Assembly: GCA_964482395.1 (NCBI GenBank)
Contig: CAYZXK010000024.1
Coordinates: forward strand, 1 to 10,372
From: CAYZXK01 sp964482395
Lineage (GTDB): Bacteria; Planctomycetota; Phycisphaerae; UBA1845; Fen-1342
DNA length: 10,372 nt
Direction: 5' to 3'
The notes beneath the pieces are model-generated. The model ran no database searches and had not been told where the DNA came from. It worked only from the letters and a program-made list of their open reading frames with translations. Of the stretch, positions 1 through 5,946 are shown piece after piece. The number at the start of each line of letters is the position of its first letter. Position 1 is the first letter of the stretch. Made by a program: the position numbers and the translations under genes.

Positions 1-33
1 CGGCACCCTCGCCACCCATCACGCCGAAGCTAA

Positions 34-120
34 CGGAGAGGGGGGGATTCGAACCCCCGGGTAGCAAACGCTACCACCGGTTTTCGAAACCGGCCCGTTC
101 AGCCACTCCGGCACCTCTCC
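34..120 (-). tRNA. tRNA-Ser (anticodon CGA)
   Basis: This is a class II serine tRNA that decodes UCG. Read on the minus strand, the acceptor stem GGAGAGG (120-114) pairs perfectly with CCTCTCC (41-35), and position 34 gives the discriminator G usual for tRNA-Ser. The anticodon stem is CCGGT/ACCGG with loop TTCGAAA, which puts anticodon CGA at 86-84. A long variable arm (about 59-76) folds as GGTAGC-GTTT-GCTACC, the hallmark of Ser/Leu-type tRNAs. The T arm is GGGGG-TTCGAAT-CCCCC. The CCA tail is not encoded: the next bases read TTA, so CCA must be added by the nucleotidyltransferase. All stems are intact and nothing suggests a pseudogene. Confidence 0.97.
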
Positions 121-131
121 CGGATGCAATC

Positions 132-157
132 GGCCTGGCCGGGCCCCCGGCCAGGCC
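132..157. repeat. GC-rich perfect hairpin between tRNA-Ser and the phosphodiesterase gene
   Basis: GGCCTGGCCGGG (132-143) is complementary over all 12 positions to CCCGGCCAGGCC (146-157). With a realistic loop of four or more bases this leaves a stem of about 11 bp, almost entirely G-C. It lies 76 bases past the stop of the minus-strand phosphodiesterase gene and 12 bases before the tRNA 5' end. It could end the phosphodiesterase transcript, though the following minus-strand bases (GATTGCATCC) contain no U tract. It could equally be a leader hairpin of the tRNA precursor. The structure is certain; the role is not. Confidence 0.5.
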
Positions 158-168
158 CCACGCCCGCG

Positions 169-198
169 AGTGTAGCAGCCCCAAGCCGGACCTGCCAG
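169..198 (-). promoter_or_regulatory. Weak candidate promoter for tRNA-Ser
   Basis: On the minus strand, CTGGCA (198-193) and TACACT (174-169) are separated by 18 bases. Each matches the sigma-70 consensus at four of six positions. Transcription would begin near 162, giving a leader of about 40 bases that contains the 132-157 hairpin before the mature tRNA 5' end. The matches are only moderate, and read-through from the upstream phosphodiesterase gene is an alternative. Confidence 0.25.
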
Positions 199-232
199 AT
201 TCCACTCAGGCGGGGACTGTCTGACCCGACCT

Positions 233-1624
233 TTAGGCTCCCACCAGCGACCGGCCGCGCAGGCCGCGAGGCTGCGTCATTCCCATCAGGGCCAGCGTGG
301 TGGGCAATACGTCGTAGAGCGAAGCATCCTGCCGCCCCGGCCGCAGCGACGCGTGCGACAGGATGTACAGACCTTCCATGGCATGGTTGGCGTTCTCCGG
401 GCCCAGCTCATCTCCGAGCACGTATGGCTGCCGGTGGCCGATCGAGCCCACGCTGCGCCAATGCAGGTCGCCCAGCAACACGACCAGATCCGGTGGAAAG
501 CCGTTTGCCTGATTGTAAATCTGCTGCGGGCGGTAAGCCCGGCTGCCTATCGGCCGACCGGCCGGATCGGTCAGGCTCTCCAGCTTGCCGCTCAGCTCCT
601 GGCACAGCGCATTCACCCGGTCGGGGGGCACGATTCCCTGCGGCTCGCGACCGGCCTGGTTGATGAATAGCTGCCCGGTGTAGCCTCCCTCGCCCCAGAC
701 CTGCGTCCTGGACCAGTCGACCTCCGCGAGCCGGAACTTGCGTTTGCCGGTCGGCGGATCCTTCATGACCAGGAAACCCTCGGCGATCAGCCAGTCATTG
801 AGGCAGAATCCGCCGTCCAGACGTTTGGCCCCGTGGTCGGATACCACCCAGACCGCGGTACGCTCCAGGTCGAACACGTCCAGCAGTTGTCCGATCTGCC
901 GGTCGATGAAGACGTAGTAGTCGTGAATCGCCGCCTGATAGGGGTTGCCTGGCACGTGACCGGGCGAGCCCGGGTCCATGAACCGCCAGAAAGCGTGCTG
1001 GAGCCGGTCCACCCCCATTTCGACTAGCCACAGCAGATTCCACGGGCGGGTGGTGGCCAAGTGGCGGCCAAGCTCGAAACGCTGCCGGGCCATGCGGTAG
1101 ATCCGGTCCAGCAGGCCGCCCTTGTCCTCACTGGCCAGGTCCGATACGTCCAGAATGAACTCGCCGCACAGATCGGCTATCTCGCTTGCCAGCTCGGGCG
1201 GATGCGTGTACGGGCTGGCGGTGCTGGGGGTGAGAAAGCAGGTCACCTGGCAGCCGCGCGGCGGGTGTACGATCGGAAAAGTCTGCGGCACACTCACCGT
1301 TATGGAATGCAGCCCGGCCCGCCCGAAGTAGTCCCACATCCGCGGGTGGCGCACGTCCAGGTTGGTGGCCAACCCCAGGTTCTCGTAAGACCAGTCACGC
1401 CGGTTGCGAAAACCGTACACCCCCAGTGTCCCAGGGTCCTTGCTGGCCGCCATGCAGCTCCAGGCCGGTACGGTCACCGGCGGCAGACAACTCTCCAGTC
1501 GTCCCCAGAGCCCGGATTCGCAAAGCCGACGCAGATTCGGCAGATCGTCCAGCCACCGGTCGAAGGTCAGACCCGGATCGGCACAGTCCAGACCTATAAT
1601 CGCAACCTTTTCGACGCGGTTCAT
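233..1624 (-). CDS. Alkaline phosphatase superfamily phosphodiesterase / nucleotide pyrophosphatase
   Basis: This 463-residue protein has the layout of the type I phosphodiesterase/nucleotide pyrophosphatase branch of the alkaline phosphatase superfamily, two-zinc enzymes that hydrolyse phosphomono- or diesters through a covalent Thr/Ser intermediate. Visible motifs: an N-terminal strand ending in GLDCADP with metal ligand D13; PPVTVPAWSCM with probable nucleophile T51; GVDRLQHAFW with ligands D206 and H210; SDHGA with D263 and H264; and NHAMEGLY with H414 near the C terminus. All metal positions are filled, so it should be active. There is no signal peptide or membrane segment, so it is probably cytosolic. 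The substrate cannot be read from sequence. The start is ATG at 1624, because the conserved strand begins at once. The gene is monocistronic and divergent from glgB. There is no close Shine-Dalgarno; GGAGGG lies 16 bases upstream, which is too far. Confidence 0.85.
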   Translation of the reverse strand: MNRVEKVAIIGLDCADPGLTFDRWLDDLPNLRRLCESGLWGRLESCLPPVTVPAWSCMAASKDPGTLGVYGFRNRRDWSYENLGLATNLDVRHPRMWDYFGRAGLHSITVSVPQTFPIVHPPRGCQVTCFLTPSTASPYTHPPELASEIADLCGEFILDVSDLASEDKGGLLDRIYRMARQRFELGRHLATTRPWNLLWLVEMGVDRLQHAFWRFMDPGSPGHVPGNPYQAAIHDYYVFIDRQIGQLLDVFDLERTAVWVVSDHGAKRLDGGFCLNDWLIAEGFLVMKDPPTGKRKFRLAEVDWSRTQVWGEGGYTGQLFINQAGREPQGIVPPDRVNALCQELSGKLESLTDPAGRPIGSRAYRPQQIYNQANGFPPDLVVLLGDLHWRSVGSIGHRQPYVLGDELGPENANHAMEGLYILSHASLRPGRQDASLYDVLPTTLALMGMTQPRGLRGRSLVGA

Positions 1625-1632
1625 CGGCTAAC

Positions 1633-1638
1633 ATTCTA
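1633..1638 (-). promoter_or_regulatory. Candidate -10 box for the phosphodiesterase gene, start-proximal
   Basis: Read on the minus strand this is TAGAAT, five of six matches to TATAAT. It ends eight bases before the ATG at 1624. If it is used, transcription would start within about two bases of the start codon, giving a leaderless or nearly leaderless mRNA. That fits the lack of a usable Shine-Dalgarno. I see no convincing -35 element. Confidence 0.35.
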
Positions 1639-1820
1639 AACCCTCCAGTCCCGATCGGCAGCCCGCAATCTCCATGGCCGCCATGACTGCCGCATTGGAC
1701 TCTCCCGGTACGAAAATTGAGCAGTCGGCGACGCAGCACGGAACCTGCGGCCCATCCCCCACCCGAGTAGCCCCGGACCAGGTCGACAAAAAAGGGGGAC
1801 TCGCTGCCGGCCGTCCGTGT

Positions 1821-2063
1821 TTCCCCGGCGGGAGGTCCGCTGCTCAGGGTTGGCGGTTGCGCCGCTTGTCGTTCGCGCCCCAGCTCCGGGTTCGCTACGC
1901 CAGGCCTGCCGCCCCGGCGCTGCGGCGTTCCGCGCCCGATGCCGTGGGTCTGGGCGTCCGGCCTGTCGGACCTCCGGGTCCCGGGGAATCCCTGTAACGA
2001 CTGGAGCCTGCTTGCGGTGAAAAGGCCTGCTGGATTGGGTTCCCCGGCCGAGGGACCGGGGAA
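1821..2063. repeat. Four copies of octamer TTCCCCGG/CCGGGGAA upstream of glgB
   Basis: The octamer occurs as TTCCCCGG at 1821-1828 and 2040-2047, and as its complement CCGGGGAA at 1981-1988 and 2056-2063, so the orientation alternates. Written in one direction, three copies (1981, 2040, 2056) extend to an 11-mer GGRTTCCCCGG, while the 1821 copy reads TGTTTCCCCGG. The last two copies form the perfect inverted repeat at 2037-2066. Alternating copies in a divergent promoter region could be binding sites for a dimeric regulator, or alternative pairing partners in an RNA. No function is proven. Confidence 0.5.
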
Positions 2064-2066
2064 CCC
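2037..2066. repeat. Perfect 11-bp inverted repeat upstream of glgB
   Basis: GGGTTCCCCGG (2037-2047) and CCGGGGAACCC (2056-2066) are exact complements separated by eight bases (CCGAGGGA). The repeat ends 35 bases before the candidate glgB -10 box, about where an operator or activator site would lie. No T tract follows on either strand, so a simple intrinsic terminator is unlikely. Confidence 0.55.
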
Positions 2067-2101
2067 GCTGCGGGTGACGCGACCGGGCGGGCCGCACCTG
2101 A

Positions 2102-2107
2102 TAAAAT
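2102..2107 (+). promoter_or_regulatory. Candidate -10 box for glgB, start-proximal
   Basis: TAAAAT, five of six matches to TATAAT, ends nine bases before the ATG at 2117. The bases between are C-rich and contain no Shine-Dalgarno, so a leaderless or nearly leaderless transcript is plausible. The arrangement mirrors that of the divergent phosphodiesterase gene. No clear -35 hexamer is seen, so recognition may depend on an activator or an alternative sigma factor. Confidence 0.35.
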
Positions 2108-2116
2108 CCCGCACCC

Positions 2117-4195
2117 ATGGCAAGAAATGATTCGGCAGACCTGGTGGGCAATCGCTCGTCGGGGGCCGCGGAACCGAGTGATGGGACGGGCCTGATCAGG
2201 CTCGATCCCTGGCTGGAACCCTACGCGGACGCCCTACGCCACCGGCACCGACGATACCAGGCGGCCTTGCAGCGCATCATCGAGGCCGAGGGCTCATTGG
2301 AGCAGTTCAGCTTGGGCTACCGATACTTCGGCTTCAACCGGGGCCAGAAGGATGGGCGGCCCGGCGTATGGTTCCGCGAGTGGGCTCCCAAGGCGATCGC
2401 GATGTCGCTCATCGGAGACTTCAACAACTGGGATCGGATGGCTCACCCGCTCCACCGAGATGAGCATGGGGTCTGGAGCCGCTTTCTGCCGGACGACGAG
2501 CTGGCCGACCGGCTCACCCACGGCAGCGGAGTGAAGGTGCACGTGCACAGTGCGATCGGACCGCGGGACCGGATACCGGCCTATATCCGCCGGGTAGTAT
2601 CGGACCCGCACTCCCACAATTTCACCGGCCAGTACTGGAATCCGCCGCAGCCGTATCAGTGGCGTCACGTCGCCCCGCGGCTGAAGGGCAACTTGCGGAT
2701 TTATGAGGCCCATGTCGGCATGGCCACCGAGGAGCACCGGATCGGCACTTACCGAGAGTTCACGGAGCAGGTGTTGCCGCGGATCGTCGATGCCGGGTAC
2801 AACGCGATCCAGCTCATGGCGATTCAGGAACACCCGTACTATGGGTCCTTTGGCTATCAGGTGAGCAGTTTTTATGCCGCCTCCTCCCGGTTCGGTACTC
2901 CCGAGGAACTGAAGGAACTGATCGACACCGCACACGGCCACGGCCTGTTGGTGCTGCTGGATTTGGTTCACAGCCACGCGGTCAAGAACATCTACGAGGG
3001 TTTGAATCATTTCGACGGTACCGAATACCAGTACTTTCACGCCGGCGGGCGCGGCCAGCACCCGGCCTGGGACTCGTTGCTTTTCGACTATGGCAAGTAT
3101 GAAGTCCTCAAGTTTCTGCTGAGCAATGTGCGCTTCTGGCTGGAAGAGTACCGTTTTGACGGTTTCCGCTTCGATGGCGTGACCAGCATGATGTACCTGG
3201 ACCACGGTCTGGGGCACCCTTTCCTGTCGTATGATGACTACTTCCCGCCGCACGTGGACGAGGATGCGATCACTTACTTGCAGCTTGCCAACCAGTTAGT
3301 ACACACGCTGCGCCCGGATGCGGTCACGATTGCCGAGGATGTTTCCGGAATGGTGGGCCTGGCCCGGCCGGTCGCCGAGGGCGGGCTCGGATTCGACTAC
3401 CGCCTGGCGATGGGCATTCCCGATTACTGGATCAAGATGCTCCGGGACAAGCGCGACGAAGAGTGGCATATGGAAGGGATGTTTCACGCCCTGACCAACC
3501 GCCGGATCGGCGAGAAGCATGTGGCCTATGCCGAGTGTCATGACCAGGCCCTGGTGGGGGATAAGACTATCGCCATGTGGCTGATGGACGCGGACATCTA
3601 TTACCACATGACGAAGGGTACACAGAACCTGATCGTGGAGCGCGGGATGGCGCTGCACAAGATGATCCGGCTGGCGACGTTCGTCCTGGGCGGGGAAGCC
3701 TACCTGAACTTCATGGGCAACGAATTCGGCCATCCCGAATGGATCGATTTTCCGCGCGAAGGCAACAATTACTCGTACAAATACGCCCGCCGGCAATGGC
3801 ATCTGGTGGACGATCCGCTGCTGCGCTACCATGACCTGGCGACCTTCGACCGGGCGCTTCAGAAGCTGGACGACGATTACAACGTTCTGGGTCGGCCGCA
3901 TCCGGAAATCCTGCACGTGCATGAGGATCGCAAGCTCCTTTTCTGCCGGCGCGGGCCGCTGGTGGTGGGTTTCAACTGGCATCCGGCCCAGTCCTATGCG
4001 GATTATCGGATCGGGGTGCCCGAGGCCGCCGACTACAAACTTGCTCTGAATACCGACGACCTGTGGTTCGGTGGCCATGGAGAGGTACTATCGGACCAGG
4101 TTTACGTCTGCCAGGCGGTGCCGTGTGACGGGCGGTTGCAGAGCGTGCAAGTGTACATTCCGGCCCGGACCGCGCTGGTGCTGGCCCCGGTCTGA
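2117..4195 (+). CDS. glgB: 1,4-alpha-glucan (glycogen) branching enzyme, eukaryote-like type
   Basis: This enzyme cuts alpha-1,4 chains of glycogen and rejoins them as alpha-1,6 branches. The order is an N-terminal helical segment (about 30-65), a carbohydrate-binding beta domain (about 80-175, with FREWAPKA and GDFNNWD), a GH13 barrel (about 195-570) and a C-terminal all-beta domain. The catalytic residues are present: nucleophile D353 in FRFDGVTSMM, acid/base E407 in TIAEDVSG, and the transition-state pair H475/D476 in ECHDQALVGDKT. MGNEFGHPEW is also conserved. Phrases such as QLMAIQEHPYYGSFGYQVSS, VHSHAVKNIYEG and the YIPARTALVL end match animal/plant GBE1 proteins rather than E. coli GlgB, which has a different barrel sequence and longer N-terminal region. 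Length (692) also fits GBE1. No other glg gene lies in the window. The ATG is placed by the open frame and lacks a Shine-Dalgarno. Confidence 0.95.
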   Translation: MARNDSADLVGNRSSGAAEPSDGTGLIRLDPWLEPYADALRHRHRRYQAALQRIIEAEGSLEQFSLGYRYFGFNRGQKDGRPGVWFREWAPKAIAMSLIGDFNNWDRMAHPLHRDEHGVWSRFLPDDELADRLTHGSGVKVHVHSAIGPRDRIPAYIRRVVSDPHSHNFTGQYWNPPQPYQWRHVAPRLKGNLRIYEAHVGMATEEHRIGTYREFTEQVLPRIVDAGYNAIQLMAIQEHPYYGSFGYQVSSFYAASSRFGTPEELKELIDTAHGHGLLVLLDLVHSHAVKNIYEGLNHFDGTEYQYFHAGGRGQHPAWDSLLFDYGKYEVLKFLLSNVRFWLEEYRFDGFRFDGVTSMMYLDHGLGHPFLSYDDYFPPHVDEDAITYLQLANQLVHTLRPDAVTIAEDVSGMVGLARPVAEGGLGFDYRLAMGIPDYWIKMLRDKRDEEWHMEGMFHALTNRRIGEKHVAYAECHDQALVGDKTIAMWLMDADIYYHMTKGTQNLIVERGMALHKMIRLATFVLGGEAYLNFMGNEFGHPEWIDFPREGNNYSYKYARRQWHLVDDPLLRYHDLATFDRALQKLDDDYNVLGRPHPEILHVHEDRKLLFCRRGPLVVGFNWHPAQSYADYRIGVPEAADYKLALNTDDLWFGGHGEVLSDQVYVCQAVPCDGRLQSVQVYIPARTALVLAPV

Positions 4196-4210
4196 CGCCG
4201 CCGGGCGGCG
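4196..4210 (+). other. GC-only palindrome directly after the glgB stop codon
   Basis: CGCCGCC-G-GGCGGCG begins at the base after the TGA. It can form a five-bp stem (CGCCG/CGGCG) with a five-base loop. It may stabilise or help end the glgB message, but no T tract follows, so it is not a canonical intrinsic terminator. The rest of the 167-base gap to the next gene shows no clear promoter. Confidence 0.3.
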
Positions 4211-4352
4211 CCAGAACCACGGGTAAATCCAACCCGACGCGACAACTGGCGAGCGGCGGGCGGCGCCTGCTGGACTATTGGGGAGGACGGTCTAGCTTTC
4301 CTTGGGGCGCCCGGTCCGGTCGGCGCGAACCCCCGGTCCTTCGACGCGCCCC

Positions 4353-4358
4353 GGGAGG
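4353..4358 (+). promoter_or_regulatory. Ribosome binding site of the terminase-like gene
   Basis: GGGAGG lies four bases before the ATG at 4363 and is a close match to the anti-Shine-Dalgarno. It supports this start over an internal one. Confidence 0.6.
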
Positions 4359-4362
4359 CTCC

Positions 4363-5922
4363 ATGGGACAAACCATGCAGGCAAGTGGCGGTGACCGCGA
4401 GCTGCCGGCGCCGCTGGCCTGGGCACGGAAGTTTCTGCCGGAATACTTCAGCGACCCGCCTTGTCGGTTTCATATCGAGCTGATGACCACGCTAGCCGAC
4501 CCGCGGAAACGGCTAATCGCGCGGGTGGCGCCACGGGGGCACGCCAAGAGCACTTGCGCGGCTCTGGCATACCCATTGTGGTGCATCTGCGAGCGCAAAC
4601 GGTGGAACATCGTGATCGTCAGTCATGAAAGCTCGCTGGCCACGCAGTTCGTGCGCGATATTCGCGAGCAACTGGAAAGCAATGAGCGCATTGTGGCGGA
4701 ATATGGCGATTTGTGCGCCGGCTCGGAGCCGTGCTCGGGCGGGAAAGGGACCGCGAATGAGGCGCGGTCGCGAGGCGCGAATGCAAACGGCGCCGGCGCT
4801 GCGCAATTCTTGCCCGGGCGCGCGGCGCTACGCCGAAGAACCGTGCGGACGCGATGGACTCAGCGCGTGTTTACGACGGTAACCGGCATCAGCGTGCAGG
4901 CCAAGGGAACCGGAGCCGGGTTCCGCGGGCTGCGGGTGGGGCCGCACCGGCCGGACCTGATTATCTGTGATGACATCGAGAAGGATCAGCACGTCAGGTC
5001 GCCGGAAATGCGGCGGCGGCTGGAGCACTGGTTGCGTAGAGTCGTCATGCCGGCCCTGGCCCCGGACGGACAACTGCTCGTACTGGGCTCGATAATCCAC
5101 TACGACTCGCTGCTGGCCAATCTGCGCGACCGGCGGCGATTCCGGCACTGGGACTACGCCGTCTACCGGGCGCTGGAGGCCGAGCGGGGGCCGGATGGGC
5201 AGTATCGGCGGGTCGCACTCTGGCCGGAGCGCTGGCCGGTCGAGCGGCTGGAGCTTGAGCGGGAGCGGGTCGGCACGCTGGCGTTCGAGCAAGAGTATCA
5301 GGCCAATCCGATCGATGATTCGATTCGCGTATTCCGGCCGGAGTGGCTGAAGCGGTACGATCCGGGCGAGCTGGCCGGCCGAGAACTGCTGACAATCATG
5401 ACCGTCGATCCGGCGACCGGGACGAGCGGCGGCGATTACTTCGCCCTGTGGGTCGGGAGCGTCGATGCCCAAGACGGAACAATTTATACCCGAGTTCTGA
5501 CGCTGGAACGGATCGGCGTGGTCGAGCAGGTGAGGCGGATCGTCGACGCGTTCCGAAAATGGCGGCCACTGAAAATCGGTATCGAAAGCGTGGCATACCA
5601 GGTGGCCTTGAAGGAGATCCTGGAGGACGAAAGCCGCCGGCGACGGCTGTATATGCCGATCGTCGCGCTTCGAACCTTGGCTAACAAGCGCGCCCGGATC
5701 GAGGGTTCGTCCCCCTTCTATGAAAACGGAACATTCCGACTCCCGCCAACCCTTGATCCTGAGGTGGAGGAGCAGTTTCTGCATTTCCCCAAGGCCCGGC
5801 ATGACGATGCCCCGGACGTGTGCGCCATGGGCATCGAGCTGGCGCGCACCTTGCGCCGCGGGCTGCGCGTAGAGGCTGCAACAGCCAAGCGCGATTCTCA
5901 CTGGCGCCCCGGGGGATGGTAA
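4363..5922 (+). CDS. Terminase large subunit-like ATPase/nuclease, no phage neighbours
   Basis: The 519 residues follow the plan of phage terminase large subunits, which cut and pump DNA into capsids. The N-terminal P-loop ATPase half shows APRGHAKST (56-64, a deviant Walker A with K62), strand WNIVIVSHES (81-90), Walker B LIICDDIE (199-206) and a motif III-like VLGSIIH (240-246). The RNase H-like nuclease half has acidic residues at D349 (TVDPATG), E408 (IGIESVAYQ) and D482/D485 (HDDAPDV), the usual metal-binding set. All key residues appear intact. Residues about 118-163 are an Ala/Gly/Arg-rich stretch without recognisable pattern, before RWTQRVFTTVTG resumes the core. No portal, capsid, small terminase or integrase gene is nearby; glgB lies upstream and a membrane TPR gene 24 bases downstream, probably in one operon. 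It is either a prophage relic or a recruited cellular protein. Confidence 0.8.
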   Translation: MGQTMQASGGDRELPAPLAWARKFLPEYFSDPPCRFHIELMTTLADPRKRLIARVAPRGHAKSTCAALAYPLWCICERKRWNIVIVSHESSLATQFVRDIREQLESNERIVAEYGDLCAGSEPCSGGKGTANEARSRGANANGAGAAQFLPGRAALRRRTVRTRWTQRVFTTVTGISVQAKGTGAGFRGLRVGPHRPDLIICDDIEKDQHVRSPEMRRRLEHWLRRVVMPALAPDGQLLVLGSIIHYDSLLANLRDRRRFRHWDYAVYRALEAERGPDGQYRRVALWPERWPVERLELERERVGTLAFEQEYQANPIDDSIRVFRPEWLKRYDPGELAGRELLTIMTVDPATGTSGGDYFALWVGSVDAQDGTIYTRVLTLERIGVVEQVRRIVDAFRKWRPLKIGIESVAYQVALKEILEDESRRRRLYMPIVALRTLANKRARIEGSSPFYENGTFRLPPTLDPEVEEQFLHFPKARHDDAPDVCAMGIELARTLRRGLRVEAATAKRDSHWRPGGW

Positions 5923-5946
5923 GGGCTGGCCGCCGCCGGGGGAGAA

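Larger units (their letters stand above)
1625..2116. other. 492-base divergent intergenic region between the phosphodiesterase gene and glgB
   Basis: I see no credible gene here. Open frames cross it on both strands, but their translations are Arg/Gly/Pro/Ala-rich and carry no domain pattern, as expected from GC-rich non-coding DNA. It holds candidate -10 boxes at both ends, an inverted repeat at 2037-2066, and four copies of TTCCCCGG/CCGGGGAA at 1821, 1981, 2040 and 2056. An A6G5 tract lies at 1788-1798. Read on the minus strand that tract is C5T6 after a GC-rich stretch, loosely like a terminator for an unknown minus-strand transcript. A small RNA cannot be excluded. Confidence 0.6.

Noticed and set aside
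1788..1798. A6G5 tract as a minus-strand intrinsic terminator
   Set aside because: The T6 on the minus strand follows only a poor, large-loop stem, and no gene is seen that it would terminate.
1636..2151. Possible small gene on the minus strand in the 492-base gap
   Set aside because: Translations are Arg/Pro/Gly/Ala-rich with no conserved pattern and no ribosome binding site; they fit GC-rich non-coding DNA.
2294..3253. Minus-strand open frame of 319 codons opposite glgB
   Set aside because: It is a shadow of the highly conserved glgB barrel region.
4196..4362. Promoter for the terminase-like gene in the gap after glgB
   Set aside because: I found no -10/-35 pair with acceptable spacing and match; transcription may read through from glgB.
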